A stretch of DNA of 14,548 nt from positions 1-14,548 of the forward strand of contig JAAVZD010000002.1 in assembly GCA_022791475.1 (NCBI GenBank), in the 5' to 3' direction. This stretch comes from Clostridia bacterium (GTDB lineage: Bacteria; Bacillota_A; Clostridia; TANB77; CAG-508). The notes under the pieces were generated by a model. That model had not been told where the DNA came from, ran no database searches, and was given only the letters and a program-made list of their open reading frames with translations. The position numbers and the translations under genes were made by a program. Below are positions 1-7,902 of this stretch, piece by piece. The first letter of the stretch is position 1, and each line of letters opens with the position of its first letter.

Positions 1-117
1 GCTTTCGATAACTTTGATATCGTGTACTGCGAATTCATTATCGAATGTTACAGAAGCAACAGCTTTCATTCTGTTCTCTGAATTAACTTTTCTTAAACGT
101 ACATCTGTTATTTGCAT
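1..117 (-). CDS. spoVG: SpoVG, 5' end (partial)
   Basis: The minus strand from 117 encodes 39 residues beginning [20 protein letters not shown] and continuing to the left edge of the window. This matches the conserved N-terminus of SpoVG (MEVTDVRLRRV...RMRAIAS..., then FAVHDIKVI). SpoVG is a small cytoplasmic nucleic-acid-binding regulator, first known from sporulation and septation in Bacillus and also found in non-sporulating Firmicutes. The start ATG follows a GAAAGAGGTG ribosome binding site. A sigma-H-like promoter lies about 75 bases upstream. The rest of the gene, normally about 85-100 residues, is outside the window. Confidence 0.93.
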   Translation of the reverse strand, partial: MQITDVRLRKVNSENRMKAVASVTFDNEFAVHDIKVIES

Positions 118-190
118 TTGAGCACCTCTTTCCACTGTTTTATAATATTGTACATTTAGTAACTTGCGTTTTCTTATGTACAATTATTAT

Positions 191-217
191 ATTCGTCAAA
201 AAAATATTTTTTCCTTC
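191..217 (-). promoter_or_regulatory. Sigma-H-type promoter of spoVG
   Basis: On the minus strand, GAAGGAAAA (217-209) is followed by 11 bases and GACGAAT (197-191). This fits the sigma-H consensus RnAGGAwWW-N11/12-RnnGAAT at every defined position. In Bacillus subtilis spoVG is a classic sigma-H target, so element and gene agree. Predicted transcription starts near 184, giving a leader of about 65 bases. The match is read from sequence only. Confidence 0.6.
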
Positions 218-315
218 TATTTTTTACAAATTTTAGAAAAATATTTTCAAATAAAAGCATTAAAAAGTATGTTAAGAAAACAGCATTGCAAATAAAGAAT
301 ATTTTTTAGAAACAC

Positions 316-344
316 TTGCAATTAACATAAAAATATGATAAAAT
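316..344 (+). promoter_or_regulatory. Promoter of the gene at 425
   Basis: TTGCAA (316-321), a 17-base spacer and TAAAAT (339-344) form a plausible sigma-A promoter. It lies about 80 bases before the start codon and leaves a leader that contains a hairpin. Confidence 0.5.
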
Positions 345-364
345 CCGTAAAGTAACTATAGTAA

Positions 365-396
365 AGCAATTTTATATGACTAATATATAAATTGCT
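365..396 (+). promoter_or_regulatory. Leader hairpin upstream of the gene at 425
   Basis: AGCAATTTTATAT (365-377) can pair with ATATAAATTGCT (385-396) with one bulged T. It lies between the promoter and the ribosome binding site, with no U-run typical of a terminator. It could affect mRNA stability or initiation; no known riboswitch was recognised. Confidence 0.3.
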
Positions 397-424
397 AATG
401 TCTTAATAAATAGGAGGACAAAAA

Positions 425-757
425 ATGAAAACGGTGCGGAAATGTGACTTAAAAGATTTAATTACAAATTTTTATTGCAAATTTATAGCTCATATTTCGT
501 TAGATGAGTATTACAATTTATCATGTAGCGAACAAGTAAAAGTAAATATAAGATCTACTCACATATTGGTTTGGTGGAATTATGATACAGATTTAGAAAT
601 AGAAACTGATACAAAAAATCTTGTAGAAAATTTTGCGAGAGAAATTGAAGAAATAACATTTGGAAATCTTAAAGTAACATATAGTAGTATAGGTGCTATA
701 AAGAATGATACTACATTTGAAATTTACATTGCAAACGCATATGAAGTATTGGATTAA
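425..757 (+). CDS. Hypothetical protein with in-frame CGG at codon 5
   Basis: This gene encodes 110 residues with no family I recognise. The protein looks soluble and mixed alpha/beta, with a Trp pair and an acidic central stretch, and has no signal peptide or membrane segment. AGGAGG (413-418) is well spaced before ATG 425. The gene has its own promoter and a strong terminator, so it appears to be monocistronic and real. Codon 5 is CGG (437-439), a codon that in recG, priA and xseA of this window marks a +1 frameshift. Here the long frame needs CGG to be read normally. A +1 shift would give an 8-residue peptide ending at TAA 450-452. Expression might therefore depend on how CGG is decoded, but that is inference. 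Confidence 0.7.
   Translation: MKTVRKCDLKDLITNFYCKFIAHISLDEYYNLSCSEQVKVNIRSTHILVWWNYDTDLEIETDTKNLVENFAREIEEITFGNLKVTYSSIGAIKNDTTFEIYIANAYEVLD
437..439 (+). other. In-frame CGG at codon 5 of the orphan gene
   Basis: CGG occupies codon 5. If the ribosome skipped C437, as it must at the four sites in recG, priA and xseA, it would read GGA AAT GTG ACT TAA and stop. It is one of only two in-frame CGG codons in the window that do not fit an obligatory +1 shift. Confidence 0.6.
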
Positions 758-758
758 T

Positions 759-802
759 AAAGAAAAAGCATAGGTAATTAGTTTACCTATGCTTTTTCTT
801 TT
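759..802 (+). terminator. Terminator after the gene at 425
   Basis: A perfect 19-bp inverted repeat (759-777 with 783-801) encloses a 5-base loop. Its left arm starts with an A-rich run and its right arm ends TTTTTCTTTT, so it may also work on the opposite strand. It starts two bases after the stop codon. Confidence 0.85.
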
Positions 803-860
803 AACTTACAAAATAAAATTAAAAAAATCCAAATTCACCCTTTTAAAAAACAAAAGTTCA

Positions 861-869
861 TGATAAAAT
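861..869 (+). promoter_or_regulatory. Possible extended -10 promoter of recG
   Basis: TGATAAAAT (861-869) resembles an extended -10 element (TGN before TAAAAT) about 19 bases before the recG start. The -35 region (TTTTAA at 841-846) is poor. The preceding terminator implies that recG needs a promoter in this interval. Confidence 0.35.
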
Positions 870-887
870 AACGAAAAAGGAGAAGGT

Positions 888-2943
888 ATGATAGATTTAA
901 ATAAGCAAATACAATATATAAAAGGTGTAGGACCTAATAGAGCTGAACTATTAAATAAATTAGGTATTTATACATTGGAAGACTTAATTACATATTATCC
1001 AAGAGAATATGAAGATAGAGGAAAGCCAAAGAAAATAGCAGAACTTAAAGATGGTGAAGAAGCTCTTATTGAAGTTCTGGTAGTATCAAGAATGAGTGAA
1101 CAAAGAATTAGAAAAAACATGGCAATATATAAGCTAATTGTTAGAGACGACACAGGCTCATGTGTACTTACATGGTTTAACCAAAGCTATTTAAAAAATA
1201 AATTTACATTAGGAAAGAAATATAAATTTTATGGAAAAGTTTCAAATAAATATGGAAAAATAGAAATGAACTCTCCAGTTTATGATGAAGAAGAAACTAG
1301 CAAAAATACAGGCAAAATAATTCCAATATATCCACTAACATATAAGCTTTCACAAAACACAATAAGGCAAGTTATAGAAAATGGTTTAAATGCTGTAAAA
1401 AGTGAAGGAGGCTTAGAAGAAACACTCCCTACATATTTATTAGAAGAATATAATTTATATGAGATAAATAAAGCAACAAAAGAAATACACTTTCCACAAA
1501 ATTTTTCAGAATTTGAAAAAGCACGTAAAAGATTAGTATTTGAAGAATTACTTTCTATGCAAATGGCACTTATTTCATTAAAAAATAAATACACAAAAGA
1601 AGAAGCAGGAATACAATTTAAAAAAGAAGTAAAAATGTCAGAAGTTATAAATGAACTTCCATTTAAATTAACAAAAGCACAACTTAAAGTATTAGAAGAA
1701 ATAGATAATGATATGGAAAATATAAAGCCAATGAATAGATTACTCCAAGGAGATGTAGGTTCCCGGAAAAACAGTAGTAGCCATGATATCAGCATATAAA
1801 GCAGTAAAAAGTGGGTATCAAGTAGCAATAATGGCTCCAACTGCAATTCTTGCAAACCAGCATTTAGAGAGCTTTGAAGAAGTACTTTCTAAATATAATA
1901 TAAAAAGTGAACTATTAATAGGAAGCATAACTAAAAAGAAAAAAGAAGAGATATTGCAAAAACTTGAAAACGGAGAAATAGACATACTAATAGGAACACA
2001 TGCTTTATTAGAAGAAAATGTTAAATTTAAAAACCTAGGACTAGTAGTAACAGATGAACAACATAGGTTTGGAGTGAGGCAAAGAGGAACTATTACATCA
2101 AAAGGAGAAAACCCAGATGTACTAGTAATGACAGCAACACCAATACCAAGAACATTAGCACTAATATTATATGGAGATTTAGATATATCAATTATAGATG
2201 AACTTCCACCAAATAGAAAGAAAATAGACACATTTGCAGTAAAAAAGTCAATGGAACAGCGAGTAAACAATTTCATAAAAAAACAAATAGATGAGGGAAG
2301 GCAAGCATATATAGTATGCCCGTTAGTAGAAGAGAACGAAGAAATTAATGCAAAATCAGTATTAGAACTTGCAGAAAAATATAAAAACGAAGTTTTTTCA
2401 GAATATAAAGTAGAATACTTACATGGAAAAATGAGACCAAAAGAAAAAGATGAAATCATGCAAAAATTTAAAGATAAGCAGATAGATATTTTAATTTCAA
2501 CCACAGTTATAGAAGTAGGAGTAAATGTACCAAACGCAAGCATAATGATAGTAGAAAATGCAGAAAGGTTTGGGTTAGCACAGCTTCATCAATTAAGAGG
2601 AAGAGTAGGTCGTGGAGAATATCAGTCTTATTGTATATTAAAATATCAAGGTAATTCAGAAGTTATAAGGCAACGTATGAAAATAATGCAAGAAACAAAT
2701 GATGGTTTCATAATAGCTGGAAAAGACTTAGAATTAAGAGGAAGTGGAGAGTTCTTCGGAACGAAACAACATGGACTTCCAGAATTTAAAATAGCAAATT
2801 TATTTGAAGACATGCCAATACTTAAAAGTATACAAAGTTTAGCATTAAAAATAGAGCAAGAAGACCCTAAACTAGAACTAGAAAAAAATGAAAAGTTAAA
2901 TAAATTGATACAAAAGAAATTTATAAAAAGAATTGAAATATAA
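888..2943 (+). CDS. recG: ATP-dependent DNA helicase RecG (+1 frameshift at CGG 1764)
   Basis: RecG remodels stalled replication forks and Holliday junctions by ATP-driven branch migration. Read as 888-1763 joined to 1765-2943 it is 684 residues, close to the 682 of B. subtilis RecG. The N-terminal half is the wedge/OB domain (YPREYEDR near residue 40). Then come QGDVGSGKT (Walker A, about 287-295), MAPTAILANQH (motif Ia), DEQH at 389-392, MTATPIPR near 414-421 and QLRGRVGRG at 568-576. The Walker A codons read GGT TCC C GGA AAA ACA: the extra C1764 makes an in-frame CGG, and without a shift translation ends at TAA 1797-1799 after 303 residues with no ATPase. Both sides of the junction are intact and motif-perfect, so programmed or general +1 frameshifting is favoured over a decayed gene. 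The ATG at 1783 inside the second half has no ribosome binding site and would lack Walker A. A terminator follows. Confidence 0.95.
1761..1767 (+). other. +1 frameshift site in recG: TCC-C-GGA
   Basis: The frame changes between TCC (Ser292) and GGA (Gly293) of the Walker A motif GSGKT, with C1764 left unread. In the zero frame the codon is CGG (Arg). AGGAG at 1748-1752 is Shine-Dalgarno-like but ends 11 bases before the site, unlike the very short spacing of the prfB site. I see no obvious downstream pseudoknot. Confidence 0.85.
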
Positions 2944-2984
2944 AAACTGAGATTTTTAGGACACACCCGAAAATCTCAAGTTTT
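2943..2984 (+). terminator. Terminator after recG
   Basis: AAAACTGAGATTTT and AAAATCTCAAGTTTT form a stem with one bulge around a loop containing GGACACACCC, followed by TTTTAAATAA. It starts at the recG stop codon. Confidence 0.65.
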
Positions 2985-3030
2985 AAATAATTCAATGTTT
3001 TAATAATGCTTAAAATATGAAAAAATTTTA

Positions 3031-3059
3031 TTGTTTATATTAGAGTTTTTTGATATACT
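3031..3059 (+). promoter_or_regulatory. Promoter of priA
   Basis: TTGTTT (3031-3036), a 17-base spacer and TATACT (3054-3059) give a good sigma-A-type promoter between the recG terminator and priA. It suggests that priA is transcribed separately from recG. Confidence 0.55.
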
Positions 3060-3096
3060 TATTTTGTGAATTTCAAATGAAAGGGGGCTAATACTT

Positions 3097-5348
3097 TTGA
3101 TAGCAGAAGTTATAATAAATAATAATGCAAAACAATTAGATAAAACATTTGATTATAATGTACCAAATGAAATGAAAGATAATATAAAAATAGGAAGTAG
3201 AGTGTTAGTTCCCTTTGGAAGCATGAAGAGATTAGAAGAAGGTTTTATTATAGGTTTTAAAGAAACCACAGAATATAAAACAAAAGATATTGCAAAAATA
3301 GGAAAAGAAAGTACATTAAATGAAAACAAAATAGAACTTGCAAAATGGATAGCAAAAAGATATTTTTGTAATTTATCAGAAAGTATAAAATTAATGCTGC
3401 CACCAGGTACAAGAACAAAAAATATAGAAAAAAGAATAAAAGAAAAAACAGGTAATTTTGTAATATTAAAAAAAGATAAAGATGAAATAGAATTTGAAAT
3501 AGAAACAGGAAAAATAAAATCTGAAAAACAAATTAGGTTATTACGCTTTCTAATTAATAATGATGATATATACATATCGGATTTAGAAGAATTTACAGAA
3601 GTTTCTAAAGCAATAATGAAAACTTTAGAAAAAAATGGATATATAGAAATATATGAAAAACAAATTGAAAGAAATCCTTTTGCAAACAAAGGAGTAAAAC
3701 CTTCAAGTAAACTAAAACTTACAGAAGAACAACGAAACGCTTATGAAAAAATAGAAGAAGCAATAGATGACAAAATGAATTCAGAATTTCTAATATTTGG
3801 AGTAACAGGCTCACGGAAAAACAGAAATATATTTGCAACTAATAGAAAAGGTATATAAAGAAGGAAAAAGTAATATAGTGCTAGTTCCAGAAATATCGCT
3901 AACACCACAAATGGTAAATAGGTTTATAGCAAGGTTTGGAGAAGAAAAAATAGCTATACTACATAGCAAATTATCAATAGGGGAACGTTATGATGAATGG
4001 AATAAAATAAATGAAGGAAAAGCAAAAATAATAATAGGAGCACGTTCAGCAATATTTGCACCTATTAATGATTTAGGTTTAATAATAATAGATGAAGAAC
4101 ATGATAGCTCATACAAATCAGAAGGCTCACCTAGGTATGATGCAAAAGAAGTAGCAAGATACATGGCAAAACAATACTCATGCCCATTAGTATTAGGAAG
4201 TGCAACTCCAGATATGAAAAGCTATACCAAATCATTAAACGGAGAAATAGAATTAATTGAGCTAACCAAAAGAGCAAATGAATCAAGTCTTCCGCAAGTA
4301 GAAATAGTAGATTTAAGAGAAGAACTAGCAAATGGAAATAGGTCAATGATAAGCACAAAATTATACTCAGAAATAGAAGAAAACCTAAAAAATAAACATC
4401 AAACAATTCTATTTTTAAACAGAAGAGGATATTCAACATTTATAATGTGTAGAGATTGTGGATATACTGTAAAATGTAAAAACTGTAATATAACAATGAC
4501 ATATCACTTAAAAAAAGATAAACTAAAATGCCATTATTGCGGATATGAACAAAAGAAAGTAAGCACCTGCCCAGAATGTGGTAGCAAAAATATAAAATAT
4601 TTCGGAACAGGAACACAAAAACTACAAGAAGAAATAAACAAAATATTTCCAAATGCATCAACAATAAGAATGGATATAGATACAGTAACAAAGAAGAATT
4701 CACATGAACAAATATTAAATAAATTTAGAGAAGAAAATATAGATATTCTGATAGGAACACAAATGATAGTAAAAGGCCACCACTTTCCAAATGTAACATT
4801 AGTAGGAGTAATGGCAGCAGACAGCTCACTAAATATAGAAGATTACAGAGCAAATGAAAGAACCTTCCAAATACTAACACAAGTAGCAGGAAGAGCAGGA
4901 AGAGAAAGCTTACAAGGAAAAGTAATAGTACAAACCTACAACCCAGATAGCCTAGCAATAGAATATGCAAAAGAGCAAAACTACAAAAAATTTTATGATA
5001 CAGAAATAGGCATAAGAAAACAGTTGAAATATCCACCATTTTGCGATATAATGGTAATTGGAATTAGCGGACAAAACGAAAAAAGTGTAACTGAAGTAGC
5101 AAAAAATTTGCACCAATATATAAAAACAAGAATAATAAACGAAAAAATAGGCTTACTACTATATAACCCACTACCCGCACCAATAGACAAAATAAAAAAT
5201 AAATACAGATGGCGAATAATAATAAAATGCATCTACAACGACCTCATAAACGAACTTTTACAAGAAGCACTAAATATGCGGTTACGAACAAACAAAAAAT
5301 ACCAACACAAGAGTAGTTATAGACTTAAATCCAAATAATATGATGTAG
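3097..5348 (+). CDS. priA: Primosomal protein N' / helicase PriA (two +1 frameshifts)
   Basis: PriA recognises abandoned replication forks and reloads the replisome. Read as 3097-3813, 3815-5278 and 5280-5348 it is 749 residues. The start is TTG 3097, nine bases after AAGGGGG. The N-terminal 3'-DNA-binding and winged-helix part is followed by GVTGSGKT (about 235-242), DEEH (332-335), eight zinc-binding cysteines in four CxxC pairs (451/454, 460/463, 478/481, 491/494) and helicase motifs with QVAGRAGR. Two frame changes are needed, both at an in-frame CGG. C3814 splits Walker A exactly as in recG; unshifted reading stops at TAA 3856-3858. C5279 lies near the end; skipping it replaces a lysine-rich tail by one ending RVVIDLNPNNMM and TAG 5346-5348, which fits the I-D-x-N/D-P ending usual in PriA. 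No other in-frame CGG occurs in the gene. Decay by mutation is unlikely because every motif is intact. Confidence 0.94.
3811..3817 (+). other. +1 frameshift site 1 in priA: TCA-C-GGA
   Basis: The frame changes between TCA (Ser239) and GGA (Gly240) of GSGKT; C3814 is unread. The geometry is identical to the recG site. Re-pairing of the Ser-tRNA from TCA to CAC would be poor, so simple P-site slippage does not explain it well. Confidence 0.85.
5276..5282 (+). other. +1 frameshift site 2 in priA: ATG-C-GGT
   Basis: The frame changes after ATG 5276-5278; C5279 is skipped and GGT is read as Gly. The shifted frame gives GYEQTKNTNTRVVIDLNPNN plus MM and stops at 5346-5348. The unshifted frame gives a basic tail with no resemblance to PriA, ending at TAA 5336-5338. 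The evidence is the family-like C-terminus, weaker than a catalytic motif but independent of the other sites. Confidence 0.75.
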
Positions 5349-5358
5349 AAAATTAGGG

Positions 5359-5462
5359 ATGTAGGTCGCCGAGGGCGGCGGCCCCCACGAGATACAAAAT
5401 AAAGTTGAATATTATGATAAATATAATAATTGTAGGGGGGTCGCTGCCTTTGATGATCCGAG
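5359..5462. repeat. GC-rich palindromic MITE-like spacer before def
   Basis: A GC-rich arm (about 5361-5390, GTAGGTCGCCGAGGGCGGCG...) and a second arm (about 5431-5460, TGTAGGGGGGTCGCTGCC...) are imperfect inverted repeats. Most mismatches are G-U wobbles, so an RNA hairpin would be well paired. A 40-base AT-rich loop separates the arms. The base composition is unlike anything around it. No coding sequence is seen, and it resembles the intergenic palindromes common in Clostridia. Confidence 0.5.
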
Positions 5463-5499
5463 AAATAGCAGTAAATTAGAAAAGGAGAGAAAGAAAAAC

Positions 5500-5976
5500 A
5501 TGGCAATAAGACAAATAAGAGAAGAAGGAGACGAAATACTAAAAAAGAAATCAAGAGAAGTAGAACAAATAGATGACAGAATAAAGGAGCTACTAGATGA
5601 CATGGTAGAAACAATGCACAAATATAACGGAGTAGGCTTAGCAGCAGTACAAGTAGGAATACTAAAAAGAGTAATCGTAATAGACCTATACGACGAAAAA
5701 GGTCCAATAAAACTAATAAACCCAGTAATAATAAAAGAAAAAGGTGAGCAAGAAGTAGAAGAAGGATGCCTAAGTTTCCCAAATAAATACGCAAAAATGA
5801 TAAGACCAGCCGAGGTAGTAGTAGAAGCACTAAACGAAAACGGAGAAAAGATAAAAATAAAAGCAAAAGACTTACTAGCTCAAGCGCTATCACACGAAAT
5901 AGATCACCTAAACGGAATAACATTCGTAGAAAAAATGATACCAGGAACATTAGAATATGTAGAACCAAAGGAATAA
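5500..5976 (+). CDS. def: Peptide deformylase
   Basis: This cytoplasmic metalloenzyme removes the formyl group from the N-terminal methionine of nascent proteins. It is 158 residues, normal for the family. The three signature motifs are present: GVGLAAVQ (44-51), EGCLSF (88-93, metal-ligand Cys90) and HEIDH (132-136, two His ligands and catalytic Glu133). Starting MAIRQIREEG is typical. AAAGGAGAG precedes ATG 5500. It has no in-frame CGG and reads through in one frame. It sits before fmt, which makes the formylated initiator tRNA whose formyl group Def later removes; a palindromic spacer separates them. Codon use is more AAC/CTA-rich than in fmt, as is the end of priA. Confidence 0.96.
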   Translation: MAIRQIREEGDEILKKKSREVEQIDDRIKELLDDMVETMHKYNGVGLAAVQVGILKRVIVIDLYDEKGPIKLINPVIIKEKGEQEVEEGCLSFPNKYAKMIRPAEVVVEALNENGEKIKIKAKDLLAQALSHEIDHLNGITFVEKMIPGTLEYVEPKE

Positions 5977-5995
5977 TAGAGAATAATAAAAAATA

Positions 5996-6101
5996 TGTAG
6001 GGGCAGCTAGTAGCTGTCTGAACTCCAACGAAATTACTTAAATAAATGTAAAATTTAGGGTAGTTTCTTCGAAGAGCGGACGACTGCTAGTTGCCTCTAC
6101 A
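5996..6101. repeat. Palindromic MITE-like spacer between def and fmt
   Basis: TGTAGGGGCAGCTAGTAGCT (from 5996) and the reverse complement of GACTGCTAGTTGCCTCTACA-type sequence ending at 6101 match at about 18 of 23 positions, most differences being G-U wobbles. The intervening sequence is AT-rich and non-coding. The shared TGTAGGGG start and similar size suggest the same broad class as the element at 5359-5462. Confidence 0.5.
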
Positions 6102-6133
6102 ATGATAAATAAAAAGCAGAAAAGAGGAAAGAA

Positions 6134-7117
6134 ATGAGAATTTTATTTATGGGAACACCAGATTTCGCACAGGAATCTTTAAAATGCTTATATGAAGCAA
6201 AATATGATATAATTGGAGTTGTTACGAACCCTGACAAACCAAAGGGTAGAGGAATGAAAATGGTAGCAAGTCCTGTAAAAGAATATGCTTTAGAAAAAGG
6301 TTTGAAAGTATATCAACCAGAAAAGGTAAGAAAAAATGAAGAATTTATAAATGAAATTAAAAGTTTAAATGCAGATTTAATTGTGGTAGTTGCCTATGGT
6401 AAAATTCTTCCTAAAGAAATTTTAGATATTCCTAAGTTAGGCTGTATAAATGTTCATGCATCATTACTACCTAAATATAGGGGAGCAGCACCAATACAAT
6501 GGGCAGTAATAAATGGAGATAAAGTAACAGGAGTTACAACAATGTATATGGATATAGGAATGGATACAGGAGATATGATTTTAACTAAAGAAACTGAGAT
6601 AGAAGAAAGTGAAACAACAGGAGAATTGTGGGATAGACTTTCTAAAATAGGTGGAGAGCTTTTAATAGAAACTGTAAAACAGATAGAAAAAGGAATAGCA
6701 CCACGAAAAAAACAAGGAGAAGACTTTTGCTTGGCACCAATGTTAGATAAACAAATGGCAAAAATTAATTGGGAAGAAAAAACAGCAAAAGAGATTCATA
6801 ATTTAGTTAGAGGCTTAAATCCAATAATGGGGGCATATACATTTTTAAATGAAAAGAAAATAAAATTTTGGAAAGTAAAAGCTATATCAGAAAATGATTT
6901 AATAAATATATTTCCAGAACTAGAAGAATATAGTTTTAAAATAAGAGAATTAGAAGCGGGAACAGTAATGTTTTCATCAGATAAAAAAGGATTATATATA
7001 AAAGCAAATGAAGGAATAATAAGTGTACTAGAAATACAAGGCGAAAACGCAAGAAAAATGCCTATATGTGATTTCTTAAGAGGAAATGATATAATGGTGG
7101 GTCAAATGCTTGAATAA
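6134..7117 (+). CDS. fmt: Methionyl-tRNA formyltransferase
   Basis: Fmt transfers a formyl group from 10-formyl-tetrahydrofolate to initiator Met-tRNA. It is 327 residues, slightly longer than the usual 310-315. It starts MRILFMGTPDFA and carries the formyl-transfer signature with Asn106, His108 and Asp144, plus SLLPKYRGAAP at 110-120. A C-terminal tRNA-binding domain begins around residue 205 (WEEKTAKEIHNLVRGLNPIMGA). GAGGAAAG precedes ATG 6134. There is no in-frame CGG and no frame break. It pairs functionally with def upstream and ends at a terminator shared with the convergent gene. Confidence 0.96.
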   Translation: MRILFMGTPDFAQESLKCLYEAKYDIIGVVTNPDKPKGRGMKMVASPVKEYALEKGLKVYQPEKVRKNEEFINEIKSLNADLIVVVAYGKILPKEILDIPKLGCINVHASLLPKYRGAAPIQWAVINGDKVTGVTTMYMDIGMDTGDMILTKETEIEESETTGELWDRLSKIGGELLIETVKQIEKGIAPRKKQGEDFCLAPMLDKQMAKINWEEKTAKEIHNLVRGLNPIMGAYTFLNEKKIKFWKVKAISENDLINIFPELEEYSFKIRELEAGTVMFSSDKKGLYIKANEGIISVLEIQGENARKMPICDFLRGNDIMVGQMLE

Positions 7118-7154
7118 CTAAAAAACACGCTATTTAAATAACGTGTTTTTTAGT
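7117..7154. terminator. Bidirectional terminator between fmt and the 7160 gene
   Basis: ACTAAAAAACACG (7117-7129) pairs perfectly with CGTGTTTTTTAGT (7142-7154) and the loop itself contains the palindrome TATTTAAATA. A/T runs on both sides let it serve both converging genes. Confidence 0.8.
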
Positions 7155-7159
7155 GTATA

Positions 7160-7729
7160 TTATGGTTTAAAATTGCGATAACAATTTCTAACATGACCAT
7201 TTGAGGTAAACAAATCAACAGAAATGCTAGTGCCACTAAAATCAGAATCTCCTTCAATATGTAATCTTTCAGCATGCATTGCTTTAGATTTACTATCACC
7301 CATTATAGTAATACTATTTGAACAGATTACTTCTCTTGAATGATTATTACCTCCTACAGTATAGTTTCTTGACACTACTCTACCAACATGAGAGTTATAG
7401 CGGATATTAATTGTTCCATTAGAAGAAAGATTTACATTTCCATAAATGTTTGGACAATTTAAACCATATTGGGCTCTAATGGTATCGTGTTCAGCTATAA
7501 TATCTACTTCAGAGCTAATTGAACCAGTAAAAACCTTACTGCGTGAAATAAATACTTGATCATTTAGATTTTCATTTTTTACAATTTTTAAATTACCTGT
7601 AATGGTAAGTTTACTATTGATAACAATAAGCTTACCTGTTATTGTAAAATTTCCATAAATCTTATAATCTTCTTGATTTATTAAAATCAAAGAAGAATTC
7701 AAAGGCTGATTTCTCAAAGCGTTTCTCAT
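7160..7729 (-). CDS. Repetitive beta-strand protein, paralogue A
   Basis: I do not recognise a named family. The preferred start, ATG 7729, follows GGAGGG at good spacing and gives 189 residues; a longer frame to 7810 has no ribosome binding site and overlaps the promoter. The protein is a run of short beta-strand-like repeats of the form I-x-G-x-L-x-I (KIYGNFTITGKLIVINSKLT, then ITGNLKIV), as in solenoid beta-helix or bactofilin-like polymers. No signal peptide or membrane segment is seen. It aligns along much of its length with the gene at 7900-8478, including DY-I-GN near the start, a central NYxV-G-NNxS block and a C-terminal SxGHxxNC ending, so the two are tandem duplicates. It has no in-frame CGG. 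A structural or surface-associated role is inference. Confidence 0.75.
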   Translation of the reverse strand: MRNALRNQPLNSSLILINQEDYKIYGNFTITGKLIVINSKLTITGNLKIVKNENLNDQVFISRSKVFTGSISSEVDIIAEHDTIRAQYGLNCPNIYGNVNLSSNGTINIRYNSHVGRVVSRNYTVGGNNHSREVICSNSITIMGDSKSKAMHAERLHIEGDSDFSGTSISVDLFTSNGHVRNCYRNFKP

Positions 7730-7778
7730 AGTCAAAGCCCTCCTACTTAAATAAAAACTATTTTTAGTTACGTTTATA

Positions 7779-7807
7779 ATCATACCATAAAAAAGGAAAA
7801 AAATCAA
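7779..7807 (-). promoter_or_regulatory. Promoter of the gene at 7160-7729
   Basis: On the minus strand TTGATT (7807-7802), a 17-base spacer and TATGAT (7784-7779) form a near-consensus sigma-A promoter about 50 bases before the ribosome binding site. It also argues against the longer start at 7810. Confidence 0.6.
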
Positions 7808-7863
7808 CATAAAATTAGAATACTTGATAAAAATGTAGCTAAAAATAATTTTATTAATACTCT

Positions 7864-7902
7864 AAATAAATTAAAAGCGAGGAATTCCTCGCTTTTAATT
7901 TA
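7864..7902 (-). terminator. Palindromic terminator after the 7900-8478 gene
   Basis: AAATTAAAAGCGAGGAATTC and its mirror GAATTCCTCGCTTTTAATTT form a perfect palindrome overlapping the stop codon of the minus-strand gene and ending in a U-rich tract on that strand. It isolates this gene from its downstream paralogue. Confidence 0.75.

Larger units (their letters stand above)
118..424. other. Divergent intergenic region, spoVG to orphan gene
   Basis: This non-coding stretch holds the leader and promoter of spoVG (minus strand), an AT-rich spacer at about 218-315 in which I see nothing, then the promoter and a leader hairpin of the plus-strand gene at 425. No open reading frame with a ribosome binding site is evident. 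Confidence 0.7.

Noticed and set aside
1748..1752. AGGAG upstream of the recG site as a prfB-like frameshift stimulator
   Set aside because: It ends 11 bases from the site rather than a few, it encodes the conserved QGD of the family, and the other sites have no equivalent internal element.
1818..2543. Long minus-strand reading frame opposite recG
   Set aside because: Ser/Phe/Ile-rich shadow of an A-rich coding strand; no start signals or family likeness.
1783..2943. Independent second gene starting at ATG 1783 in recG (and at ATG 3833 in priA)
   Set aside because: Neither has a ribosome binding site, and both would lack the Walker A lysine and the DNA-binding half.
888..5348. recG and priA as decayed pseudogenes
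   Set aside because: All catalytic motifs on both sides are intact, lengths match the families, and the only defects are the same base at CGG; decay would scatter stops and indels.
5282..6028. Long minus-strand reading frame opposite def
   Set aside because: It is antisense to a well-supported gene, crosses two palindromic spacers, is extremely Leu/Phe-rich, and has no ribosome binding site.
7730..7810. N-terminal extension of the 7160 gene to ATG 7810
   Set aside because: It overlaps the promoter at 7779-7807, whereas ATG 7729 has a GGAGGG site at normal spacing.
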